Source of the DNA: an uncultured Muribaculaceae bacterium
GTDB taxonomy: Bacteria; Bacteroidota; Bacteroidia; Bacteroidales; Muribaculaceae
Direction: 5' to 3'
Length of the DNA stretch: 16,147 bases
NCBI GenBank assembly: GCA_910579845.1
Contig: CAJTWL010000043.1
Coordinates: forward strand, 1 to 16,147
The notes under the pieces are model-generated. The model ran no database searches and was not told where the DNA came from. It saw only the letters and a program-made list of their open reading frames with translations. Of this stretch, positions 1-7,218 are shown one piece after another (the stretch's first letter is position 1; the number at the start of each line of letters is the position of its first letter). The position numbers and the translations under genes are program-made.

Positions 1-1707
1 TCCAGGGGTCAAAATTGTCTTGGCTCACAGGGTCAACCGAGCCTGGGTTTTCCACTTACCAAAGAGAAGGTGGATGATTATGAAAAGATATTCTGGGATA
101 CTGTCAGTGATCCTAATCAGATTAGCCACAAACTTATGACAAATTCGGATGTAATAAAAGATGAATATAATGGCAATTATGTTCTCGTTTTCTCTATTCC
201 GAGAGCTTCTCGCGAAATTCGACCGGTCTTCAAAGGCACAAATCCAATGCGCGGGACCTACCGCAGAAATGCCACCGGTGATTACATGTGTAAAGAATGG
301 GAAGTTGCTTTAATGTTTCAAGAGCGTCGCCCTGATCTCGCTCTTGATTACGAAATACAGGAAGGTTTTACTATTGACGATATTGACCCCGAGTCATTTA
401 GGGCATATCGTCAATTATTTGTGAGTCTTAAGCCTTCACATGCATGGGCTTCTGATAACGACCAACAATTATTGACTCACTTAAAAGCATACAGAAGAGA
501 CCGAAAAACAGGTAAAGAGGGACTTACATTAGCCGGACTTTTAATGTTTGGCAAGTATGATTCGATCATTGATGCCTTACCCCAGTATATGATTGATTAT
601 CGTGAATATCAAACAGGACAAGAACGATGGAGCGACCGCATTTATAGCGATGGCTCATGGGAGGCGAACTTGTTTCAGGCATATAGACGCATCTTGCCAA
701 AATTGCAAAGTTTCCTTTCTACTCCATTTAAACTGGAAGGCAATGTGCGACAAGATGAAACAAAAGTACATAAGGGACTTAGAGAAGCGTTTGTAAATTT
801 CTGTGTTCACCCTCTATTTCAAAGTGATACCAAGCTTATTATTCAGAAACGTCCGACAGAGATTGTTTTTTCCAATCCAGGCACAATGCTTGTATCTAAA
901 GAACAATACTATTCAGGAGGTTACTCTGTATGCCGTAACCCGGCTCTTCAGACGATGTTTTCTCTTATTGGAGTTGCAGAAAAGGCCGGTAGTGGTTCTG
1001 ATACTATTATTCAAGGATGGAAGGAAGCCAATTTTAGACTTCCGCTGATTTCTGAAAAAGGAGAACCTAATCGAGTCGAACTTATTCTGCCTCTGGAATC
1101 AATTCTTTCATCTGAAGTTAAAGAAAAACTTGTGGGATTGTATGGATCTCGCATACATACCCTCAATGCCAATCAACTTAAAGCCTTAGCCATGGCTATA
1201 TCAGTGGGTCACATCTCAAACTCGATTCTTCAACGCTCGCTTGAGTTGCATAGGACTGATATCACATTATTGCTTCAGGGCTTGTGTAAAGATGGTTTTC
1301 TGATTTCATCTGGAATCGGCAGAGGAACCTCTTATACCATCAACCCGTCGTTGAAAGAAGCTATGGAAGGCAATGTCGCCAAAGAATCCTGTAGCGGATT
1401 ATTTGGCGATAATGTTGCAAGTAATGTTGCAAGTAATGTTGCAAGTAATGTTGCAAGCAACACTATAGTTGCCAAGCGTAAGCGGCAAGGTTACAATCAA
1501 TTAAGTAGACAAATTGTAGATTACTGCTCTACTTGGAGAACACGTCAGGAGATAGCGGTAGCCATTTGTTACAGTTCTGATTACCTTCGCAATATAGTTT
1601 TGCCAAGGATGATTTCCGATGGCTACCTTGAAAAAATAGATAAGGATGCGGTTACAAATCCGGAACAAAAATATCTGGCAACTGAAAAGGGCAAAAGGCT
1701 CAAATAG
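1..1707 (+). CDS. AlbA_2/Schlafen-type ATP-binding transcriptional regulator, 5'-truncated by the window edge
   Basis: The reading frame is open from base 1, so the GTG at 70 is probably not the true start and the N-terminal AlbA_2 (Schlafen-like) nucleic-acid-binding domain is mostly outside the window. Numbering from that GTG, the motif GTYRRNATGDYMC near residues 62-74 matches the end of the AlbA_2 domain in this family (COG2865). Residues about 230-345 form the HATPase_c_4-type region, with the typical EKAGSGSDTIIQGWKEAN segment. Winged-helix-like segments follow at about 365-430 and again at about 475-545, separated by a linker with an NVAS tetrapeptide repeat. Family members are predicted transcription regulators or stress and defence accessory proteins, generally without a known ligand. 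The next gene is 526 bp away, so it ends its own unit. The family call is solid; the biological role is not known. Confidence 0.85.
   Translation, partial: SRGQNCLGSQGQPSLGFPLTKEKVDDYEKIFWDTVSDPNQISHKLMTNSDVIKDEYNGNYVLVFSIPRASREIRPVFKGTNPMRGTYRRNATGDYMCKEWEVALMFQERRPDLALDYEIQEGFTIDDIDPESFRAYRQLFVSLKPSHAWASDNDQQLLTHLKAYRRDRKTGKEGLTLAGLLMFGKYDSIIDALPQYMIDYREYQTGQERWSDRIYSDGSWEANLFQAYRRILPKLQSFLSTPFKLEGNVRQDETKVHKGLREAFVNFCVHPLFQSDTKLIIQKRPTEIVFSNPGTMLVSKEQYYSGGYSVCRNPALQTMFSLIGVAEKAGSGSDTIIQGWKEANFRLPLISEKGEPNRVELILPLESILSSEVKEKLVGLYGSRIHTLNANQLKALAMAISVGHISNSILQRSLELHRTDITLLLQGLCKDGFLISSGIGRGTSYTINPSLKEAMEGNVAKESCSGLFGDNVASNVASNVASNVASNTIVAKRKRQGYNQLSRQIVDYCSTWRTRQEIAVAICYSSDYLRNIVLPRMISDGYLEKIDKDAVTNPEQKYLATEKGKRLK
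1411..1458 (+). repeat. 12-bp tandem repeat, four copies, in frame
   Basis: Four consecutive copies of AATGTTGCAAGT, the last ending in C, encode four NVAS tetrapeptides in the linker between the ATP-binding region and the last winged helix of the regulator. The unit length is a multiple of three, so a gain or loss of copies would change linker length without breaking the frame. Short tandem peptide repeats at this position are, from memory, common in this protein family. Confidence 0.95.
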
Positions 1708-1736
1708 CGATGCTTGAACCGTAAATAATAGACAAG

Positions 1737-1772
1737 ACTTCATCCGACAATCTCTTATTTGTCAGATGAAGT
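1737..1772. terminator. Hairpin after the regulator gene, probable terminator
   Basis: A 14-bp inverted repeat (1737-1750 and 1759-1772) with an 8-nt loop lies 30 bp after the stop codon of the regulator. Read as plus-strand RNA it has one C-A mismatch; read as minus-strand RNA that pair becomes a U-G wobble, so the whole stem pairs. Neither side has a strong uridine run, so termination is inferred from position and stem. It may have served both the plus-strand regulator and the decayed minus-strand gene at 1851-1949. Confidence 0.5.
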
Positions 1773-1850
1773 TTACATGATTCTATCGTAATCGGGAGTT
1801 TTTTTATATGAGGAAGTCTGGAGGTGATGTTTTCTCCGTTTAGGGCGGCT

Positions 1851-1949
1851 TTATTTGCCGGTGCCGAGATTGGAGATGTCGACTATGGTGTTCTTGAAGT
1901 TAACACGGTAGTTTACTGAAAGGATTGCATCAAGATTATAGAATAAGGT
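1851..1949 (-). pseudogene. C-terminal relic of an unrecognised protein
   Basis: The minus strand holds a 32-codon stop-to-stop stretch ending in TAA (1851-1853). It reads as convincing protein, including ILSVNYRVNFKNTIVD and ending SNLGTGK. The segment just upstream reads FCAQNRY before an in-frame TAA at 1950-1952. The alternating hydrophobic pattern would suit a beta-strand-rich envelope or outer-membrane protein C-terminus, but I do not recognise the family. There is no usable start codon, and a terminator-like hairpin lies just upstream on the same strand, so it is not an intact gene. It could be chance composition; the protein-like content over 32 codons makes a gene remnant more likely. 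Confidence 0.35.
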
Positions 1950-1969
1950 TTAGTACCTGTTCTGGGCAC

Positions 1970-2088
1970 AAAAAGCGGGAGCTTTAGCTTACGCCATTGC
2001 TCCCGCAACATCAAGGTTACGAAAAGGTGATATCAATCATCAATCTGTTCTTATATATCGCATGTCTGAGCATGCGGGGCGCGTAACC
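1970..2088 (-). ncRNA. Candidate structured RNA ending in a terminator hairpin
   Basis: Read on the minus strand from 2088 down, the sequence has a 7-bp closing stem (GGTTACG at 2088-2082 with CGTAACC at 2021-2015). Inside it is a 6-bp hairpin (CGCATG at 2076-2071 with CATGCG at 2064-2059, 6-nt loop). After it comes an 8-bp GC-rich stem (GCGGGAGC at 2006-1999 with GCTCCCGC at 1982-1975). The top of that stem holds a symmetric AA/AA internal loop, a 4-bp helix and a GUAA (GNRA) tetraloop, and the stem is followed by TTTTT at 1974-1970. The tetraloop, the G-U pair and the U-run exist only in the minus orientation, which fixes the strand. I saw no TTTG/TAnnTTTG promoter for it upstream, so transcription is unproven. 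It matches no RNA family I can name. Confidence 0.4.
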
Positions 2089-2197
2089 ACGATGATTTTA
2101 TATTTGCATTTGTAAGTATAACTCGGAGAAAAAACAATTGTTTATAAAACCGCTCTTTTTAACGTTTAGCAGTTGGATAATTAACATTTGTAAACTA

Positions 2198-2229
2198 TTT
2201 GGTCAGGGTAGTAAAAAGTGTTATCTTTG
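2198..2229 (+). promoter_or_regulatory. Bacteroidetes-type promoter of ruvB
   Basis: TTTG at 2198-2201 is followed after 20 nt by TATCTTTG at 2222-2229. Both match the Bacteroidetes housekeeping consensus (TTTG at -33, TAnnTTTG at -7, 19-21 nt apart). The -7 box ends only four bases before the ruvB ATG, so the predicted transcript starts at or beside the start codon. Confidence 0.75.
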
Positions 2230-2233
2230 TCGT

Positions 2234-3271
2234 ATGGAAGATGATTTCGACATTCGTGCCCGTTCTGCCGCTCCACAAGGGGTTGAGAAAGACATCGAGA
2301 AGGCTTTGCGTCCTTTGGAGTTTGACGATTTCAGCGGGCAGGATAAGATAATAGATAATTTGCGTGTTTTTGTGGCGGCGGCGCGCATGCGTGGCGAAGC
2401 GTTGGATCATACATTGCTTCATGGTCCTCCGGGACTGGGGAAGACAACCCTTTCCAATATCGTGGCCAATGAACTTGGCGTGGGCTTTAAAGTCACGTCC
2501 GGACCTGTGCTTGATAAACCGGGTGATCTTGCCGGCATTTTAATGAGCCTTGAGGAGAATGATGTCCTGTTCATAGATGAGATACATCGGCTGCATCCTG
2601 TCGTAGAGGAGTATCTTTATTCAGCGATGGAGGATTACAAGATCGATATACTGCTTGATAAGGGACCGGGTGCAAGAAGTGTTCAGCTCACTCTGTCTCC
2701 ATTTACATTGATAGGTGCCACCACACGCAGCGGAAGTCTGACAGCTCCTCTTCGTGCCCGCTTTGGTATAAACTGCCATCTTGAATATTATGATCACGAA
2801 GTGTTGAAAGGTATTGTGAAACGATCGGCACGTCTCCTGAACATAGGTATTGACGAGGAGGCGGCTCTGGAGATTGCTTTGCGTAGCCGTGGAACGCCTC
2901 GGGTTGCAAACTCACTGCTACGTCGTGTCCGTGATTTTGCCATGGTAAGAGGTTCCGGAAGGATAGATCTGCCAATTGCCAGGCATGCACTGGAGGCTCT
3001 TAATATCGACCGACATGGACTGGATGAGATTGATAACAGAATATTGCTTACAATCATTGATAAATTCAAGGGAGGACCGGTTGGTCTTACCACTATCGGC
3101 ACGGCTATCGGAGAGGACGCCGGTACAATAGAGGAGGTATATGAACCCTTCCTGATAAAGGAAGGGTTTCTGAAGAGAACGCCGAGAGGTCGTGAAGTGA
3201 CTGAATTGGCATATCGTCATCTTGGTAAAACCGGAGCCCGTCAAGATTCGTTGTTTGATTCTGAAGAATAG
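2234..3271 (+). CDS. ruvB: Holliday junction branch migration ATPase RuvB
   Basis: This is the hexameric AAA+ motor that, with RuvA, drives branch migration of Holliday junctions during recombination repair in the cytoplasm. The 345-residue product has the normal family length. Walker A GPPGLGKT is at residues 64-71, Walker B with DEIH at 115-118, the GATTRSG sensor region at 161-167, and the APLRARFG segment with the arginine finger region at 171-178. The C-terminal winged helix includes GPVGLTTIGTAIGEDAGTIE. The ATG at 2234 was chosen because conserved RuvB sequence begins there; an in-frame TTG at 2138 would add 32 residues unlike the family and would lie upstream of the promoter. No ruvA or ruvC is adjacent. 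The flippase gene follows after 57 bp. Confidence 0.98.
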   Translation: MEDDFDIRARSAAPQGVEKDIEKALRPLEFDDFSGQDKIIDNLRVFVAAARMRGEALDHTLLHGPPGLGKTTLSNIVANELGVGFKVTSGPVLDKPGDLAGILMSLEENDVLFIDEIHRLHPVVEEYLYSAMEDYKIDILLDKGPGARSVQLTLSPFTLIGATTRSGSLTAPLRARFGINCHLEYYDHEVLKGIVKRSARLLNIGIDEEAALEIALRSRGTPRVANSLLRRVRDFAMVRGSGRIDLPIARHALEALNIDRHGLDEIDNRILLTIIDKFKGGPVGLTTIGTAIGEDAGTIEEVYEPFLIKEGFLKRTPRGREVTELAYRHLGKTGARQDSLFDSEE

Positions 3272-3279
3272 GCGGCATC

Positions 3280-3310
3280 TTGACAATGAAGTGATTTCAC
3301 GATAGATTTT
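3280..3310 (+). promoter_or_regulatory. Possible weak internal promoter before the flippase gene
   Basis: TTG at 3280-3282 and TAGATTTT at 3303-3310 are 20 nt apart, one base off the TAnnTTTG box, in the 57-bp gap between ruvB and the flippase gene. It could let the envelope genes be expressed apart from ruvB. The match is partial and the region is AT-rich, so this is only a candidate. Confidence 0.3.
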
Positions 3311-3328
3311 AAATATATAATTCTGAAA

Positions 3329-4843
3329 ATGGCAGGTATAAAGTCTTTGGCAAAAGATACGGCTGTCTACGGTCTGAGCAGCATAGTCGGACGGTTTCTC
3401 AACTGGTGTCTTGTTCCGTTGTATGTTTATCTCTTTCCAACACAGGAATACGGAATTGTAAGCTATCTTTATAGTTTTACGGCTGTTGCGCTCGTAATTC
3501 TTAACTACGGTATGGAGACCGGTTTCTTTCGTTTTGCCAATAAAGAGGGTGATTCAGAACTGGTCTACACAACTTCTCTCATATCTGTAGGCACGACATC
3601 TCTGTTGTTTATTGCTCTTGTGGCATTATTCCTGCACCCGATATCTGATGTGATTCTGTTGCCGGATAAAAGCATATATGTGATGCTCCTTGCCATAACG
3701 GTGGCGATAGATGCATTTTCCAATTTACCTTTCGCTTATCTGAGATTCAAGAAGAAGGCATTCCGTTTTGCGGGTATAAAGATGCTTAATGTGGGTATAA
3801 ATATTGGCTTGAATCTGTTCTTTCTGCTACTTTGTCCGTGGATTATGCGGAATTGCGGGTGGCTTGTGTCATGGTTCTACGAACCGATGGGAGGCGCGAC
3901 ATTCGGGATCGGCTGGATATTTGTGGCTAATCTTCTCTCTACTGTTATTGTCCTTCTTATGCTGATTCCGGAGGTGGCAGGTAAAAGATTCAGAATATCA
4001 GGTGTTCTGTTACGCAGGATGTTGTCTTATAGCTGGCCTCTGCTTGTATTGGGTGTTGCAGGTATCTTGAGCCAGAACATGGGACAGATGATAATTCCTT
4101 ATCTCTTCAAAGGAAGTGAAGAGGCTGCGCGTTCAATGGTCGGAATCTACGGTGCCAATATAAAGATAGCCATTGTAATGGTTATGTTTACTCAGGCATT
4201 CCGTTATGCTTACGAGCCTTTTATTTTTTCCAGAGCAAAGGATGAGGGAGAGGATAAAAAACAGGCATATTGCGATGCGATGAAATTTTTTGTGATTTTC
4301 GGGCTGTTTATTTTCCTGGGGGTTATGTTTTTCTTGCCGATACTTAAGCATTTTGTAGCCCCGTCATATTGGTCAGGACTCTCTGTCGTACCGGTGATGA
4401 TGCTTGCCGAATTATGTTTCGGAATATTCTTCAATCTTTCATTATGGTATAAACTGACAGACCGGACTCAGTGGGGAATGTATTTGTCGCTGTTGTGTTT
4501 CGTACTAATGCTGGTTCTCAATATATGGCTTGTCAGATTAATCGGCATCCCTGACGGTTACTTGGGTTCTGCCTGGGCGGCTTTGATCAGTTATTTCGTT
4601 GTGATGACCGTATCATATTTTGTAGGAAGACATTATTATCCGCTGCCATATCAGACAGGAAGAATGGGGTTGTATCTGATTCTTGCTATGGTTTTGTATA
4701 TAGGGGTCGGATATCTGGAGAATATATTTTCGGAATATATCATATATTTTGTTAAAATACTATTCCTTGCCATCTATGCGGGTGTTGTAATTATAGCCGA
4801 GAAATTACCCGTTGCAGGATTAAAAAATAAAAGAAGAAAATAA
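3329..4843 (+). CDS. Wzx/MOP-superfamily polysaccharide flippase
   Basis: This 504-residue polytopic membrane protein belongs to the polysaccharide biosynthesis branch of the MOP exporter superfamily. Such proteins flip undecaprenyl-linked oligosaccharides across the inner membrane. The N-terminus (KSLAKDTAVYGLSSIVGRFLNWCLVPLY followed by the EYGIVSYLYS region) is characteristic. Hydrophobic helices cover nearly the whole length, consistent with 12-14 spans, with a C-terminal region of the Polysacc_synt_C type and a short basic tail. The glycan substrate cannot be read from the sequence; no glycosyltransferases or polymerase lie alongside, so it may act on a generic envelope glycan rather than a dedicated capsule locus. 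The start has an AT-rich leader and no Shine-Dalgarno sequence. The phosphatase gene begins 2 nt after its stop, which suggests translational coupling. Confidence 0.9.
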   Translation: MAGIKSLAKDTAVYGLSSIVGRFLNWCLVPLYVYLFPTQEYGIVSYLYSFTAVALVILNYGMETGFFRFANKEGDSELVYTTSLISVGTTSLLFIALVALFLHPISDVILLPDKSIYVMLLAITVAIDAFSNLPFAYLRFKKKAFRFAGIKMLNVGINIGLNLFFLLLCPWIMRNCGWLVSWFYEPMGGATFGIGWIFVANLLSTVIVLLMLIPEVAGKRFRISGVLLRRMLSYSWPLLVLGVAGILSQNMGQMIIPYLFKGSEEAARSMVGIYGANIKIAIVMVMFTQAFRYAYEPFIFSRAKDEGEDKKQAYCDAMKFFVIFGLFIFLGVMFFLPILKHFVAPSYWSGLSVVPVMMLAELCFGIFFNLSLWYKLTDRTQWGMYLSLLCFVLMLVLNIWLVRLIGIPDGYLGSAWAALISYFVVMTVSYFVGRHYYPLPYQTGRMGLYLILAMVLYIGVGYLENIFSEYIIYFVKILFLAIYAGVVIIAEKLPVAGLKNKRRK

Positions 4844-4845
4844 AT

Positions 4846-6117
4846 ATGAAAAGAATTGTCTGTGTTTTGACCATATGCTTAAGTTTCTGCCTTTACGGTT
4901 TTGCGACTAAAACTTTTACCGGTATGCCGGCAGGTGATGCCGGTCCCATGCTGCCCTATGACTTCAGTTTGTGTGACAGAAACGTAGCATGGGCGGATAG
5001 TCTCAAACCTATATTTGTAAGTTATACAGCAAGACATGGTGCACGCTATCTGACATCGGCGGGAAAGTTCAAGAAATTGTTTACTGCGCTTTCCAGAGCT
5101 GATAAAGAGGATCAGATTACAGAAAACGGCAAGATTTTTTATAAATATCTTAAATATATAAAGAGCTATTCTAATGATAAATGGGGACTTCTGTCAGCAA
5201 CCGGTATCGAGGAGGAGGAGAAACTCGGAGCGGAGATGGCACGCCTTTTCCCGGAATTGATGAAGGGCGGTACGGTTCGGTCAGAGTCCACATCAGTGCC
5301 TCGCGTTGTGATGACGATGTACCAGTTCATGCATGCTCTGGAGATTCCAAATGAGGATCTTGAGATGACAGCCGCTTCAGGTCATCAATATGACAGCGTT
5401 TTGCGTTGTTTTGATTACAACAAGGAATATGCGAAGTTCCGTACCTCAAAGGGTAAGTGGAACAAACTGCTCCCTGCCGTTATGGAGAGGAATGTCTCTC
5501 CTGAACCTGCGAGAAAGATGTTCAAGGCCGGTTACATCAAGAATGACATGGAGTTGCGCAATATGACAATGGACATATATTCCGCGCTTCAGGGCTGTAA
5601 CGCCTGCGGATATGCAGAACCTCCGATCCGTTTCTTGACAGAGAAGGAATCCCATGGATGCTGGGTGGTTAATAACTTCAAGCATTATATGCGCAACAGT
5701 ATAAATCCGGTATCTGATATTGCGGCATACGCCACGATGCCTTTGCTAAGAAAGATAGTGAATGATATGGATCAGGCGGCAGCTGAGTCATCTAAGGGTA
5801 ATTATCCCGAGATACGAATGAAAGGAAACTTCGGACATGCCGAGACTCTCCTTCCTTTGCTGTCACTCATGAGGATTCCGGGATGTTATTATTACTCTAC
5901 TGATTATGATAAGCTTGACAAGGTATGGAAGGTTCAGGATATTACACCTCTTGCCGCCAATCTGATGGTAGTGCTTCTCCGTGGAGAAAGCGGTGAAATG
6001 TATGTGTCGGTAAGACATAATGGCGTGAATGTGGAGCCGGTACCCGGTAAGGGAAAAGTTCTGAAGTGGAGCGAGCTCAGGAATTATTGGACGGGTCTTG
6101 CTTCAAAATATAATTGA
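4846..6117 (+). CDS. Secreted histidine acid phosphatase, MINPP-like
   Basis: This is a branch-2 histidine phosphatase of 423 residues. A hydrophobic leader at residues 1-20 should export it to the periplasm or beyond. The catalytic RHGAR motif is at 63-67, with H64 the expected phospho-acceptor. The acid/base site reads HAE at 331-333, as in multiple inositol polyphosphate phosphatases, rather than the HD of classical acid phosphatases and phytases. A characterised Bacteroides thetaiotaomicron enzyme of this family dephosphorylates phytate, so inositol polyphosphates are the best guess for substrate, not proven. The start is 2 nt after the flippase stop, and the next gene follows after 14 nt, so the three are probably co-transcribed. 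The class is secure; substrate and final location are inferred. Confidence 0.85.
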   Translation: MKRIVCVLTICLSFCLYGFATKTFTGMPAGDAGPMLPYDFSLCDRNVAWADSLKPIFVSYTARHGARYLTSAGKFKKLFTALSRADKEDQITENGKIFYKYLKYIKSYSNDKWGLLSATGIEEEEKLGAEMARLFPELMKGGTVRSESTSVPRVVMTMYQFMHALEIPNEDLEMTAASGHQYDSVLRCFDYNKEYAKFRTSKGKWNKLLPAVMERNVSPEPARKMFKAGYIKNDMELRNMTMDIYSALQGCNACGYAEPPIRFLTEKESHGCWVVNNFKHYMRNSINPVSDIAAYATMPLLRKIVNDMDQAAAESSKGNYPEIRMKGNFGHAETLLPLLSLMRIPGCYYYSTDYDKLDKVWKVQDITPLAANLMVVLLRGESGEMYVSVRHNGVNVEPVPGKGKVLKWSELRNYWTGLASKYN

Positions 6118-6131
6118 TCTTATTATGACTT

Positions 6132-7199
6132 ATGAAACGACTTCTTTCTTTGGATGTAATTAGAGGTATGACAATAGTCTGTATGATTATTGTGAATAAC
6201 CTCGCCGGTCCTGATAATTATCTGCATCTTGAGCATAGTGAGTGGAACGGAATCACTGTGTGCGATCTTGTTTTTCCATTCTTCCTGTTTATAATGGGAA
6301 TCACAACGTATATCTCACTTTCCAGGCGTGATTTTAAGCCCTCGTCATCATCAATTCTTAAGATTCTCAGAAGAGCGGCTGTTATTATTCTTATCGGCTG
6401 GGCTGTAAGATGGTTTGCTTATATCTGCATGGACAGGGATATCTGGGACTTCTCGCAATTCCGCATTACAGGTGTGCTTCCCCGTATCGGGCTCTGTTAC
6501 GGTATAGTTGCGCTCATGGCTCTATATATCAGCCGGAAGACGATGGTCTGGATAGCGGCTGCGCTGTTGGTGGTATACGGTGCAATATTATTGATGTTCA
6601 ACGGGTATGCGAATGATTCCAGCAATATCCATGCGGTGATCGATGAATTCCTGCTTACACGTGCTCATCTTTACCGTACTCCGGTTGATCCGGAAGGAAT
6701 ACTCGGAACAATTCCGGCTGTAGCTCATACTATTATAGGATTCTGTTGTGGAGCGATGCTGATCAGGAAGGAACCGTTGGATGCAAGGTTGCTTAAGCTT
6801 TTTGTAACCGGAGTCTTGCTGGCGCTTGGCGGTTTTCTGGCGAGTGGAATCCTTGCACCCAACAAAGCGATATGGAGCAGCAGTTACGTTCTGATTACAT
6901 GTGGACTGGCTGCAATACTTTTAGCCACGATCTCCTATTTTACCGATGTGCGCCATGACTCGACAGCATTTGGATTCTTTGAAGCTTTTGGAGTGAATCC
7001 GTTGTTCCTCTATGTATTGGGAAGTATATTCGGAGTCGTGCTTGGTATAACTGGAGTGACACATACTGTTTATGAATGGACTCTGACGTGGTTGCCCGAC
7101 CCGAAAACTGCATCCATGCTGTTTTCAGTGGCATTGGCATTGGTAACAGGTCTTTTCGCATATCCGTTATATCGAAAACGGATATATATTAAAATATAA
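6132..7199 (+). CDS. Heparan-alpha-glucosaminide N-acetyltransferase-like membrane acyltransferase
   Basis: This 355-residue multi-span membrane protein is related to the bacterial homologues of lysosomal HGSNAT (COG4299, DUF5009-type). The signature starts at once: RLLSLDVIRGMTIVCMIIVN at residues 3-22, then EHSEWNGITVCDLVFPFFLF from residue 34. H35 lines up with the histidine proposed to carry the acetyl group in HGSNAT. About ten hydrophobic segments follow. The eukaryotic enzyme moves acetyl groups from cytosolic acetyl-CoA across the membrane to amino sugars; in bacteria the acceptor is mostly unknown. Its place between a flippase, a secreted phosphatase and a peptidoglycan amidase suggests modification of an envelope sugar. 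That role is inference. Confidence 0.85.
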   Translation: MKRLLSLDVIRGMTIVCMIIVNNLAGPDNYLHLEHSEWNGITVCDLVFPFFLFIMGITTYISLSRRDFKPSSSSILKILRRAAVIILIGWAVRWFAYICMDRDIWDFSQFRITGVLPRIGLCYGIVALMALYISRKTMVWIAAALLVVYGAILLMFNGYANDSSNIHAVIDEFLLTRAHLYRTPVDPEGILGTIPAVAHTIIGFCCGAMLIRKEPLDARLLKLFVTGVLLALGGFLASGILAPNKAIWSSSYVLITCGLAAILLATISYFTDVRHDSTAFGFFEAFGVNPLFLYVLGSIFGVVLGITGVTHTVYEWTLTWLPDPKTASMLFSVALALVTGLFAYPLYRKRIYIKI

Positions 7200-7218
7200 T
7201 TTTATTACTTGTTCCGAT

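Noticed and set aside
1411..1458. CRISPR-like array
   Set aside because: The repeats are directly adjacent 12-mers without spacers and lie inside a coding frame.
1975..2006. tRNA-like acceptor stem (GCGGGAG/CTCCCGC)
   Set aside because: Only 16 nt separate the arms, so no D, anticodon or T arms can form.
2099..2106. TATATTTG as a second plus-strand promoter box
   Set aside because: It matches the -7 consensus, but the sequence 19-21 nt upstream is GC-rich and has no TTTG.
2138..2233. Upstream TTG start for ruvB
   Set aside because: It would place the start before the consensus promoter and add 32 residues not seen in RuvB.
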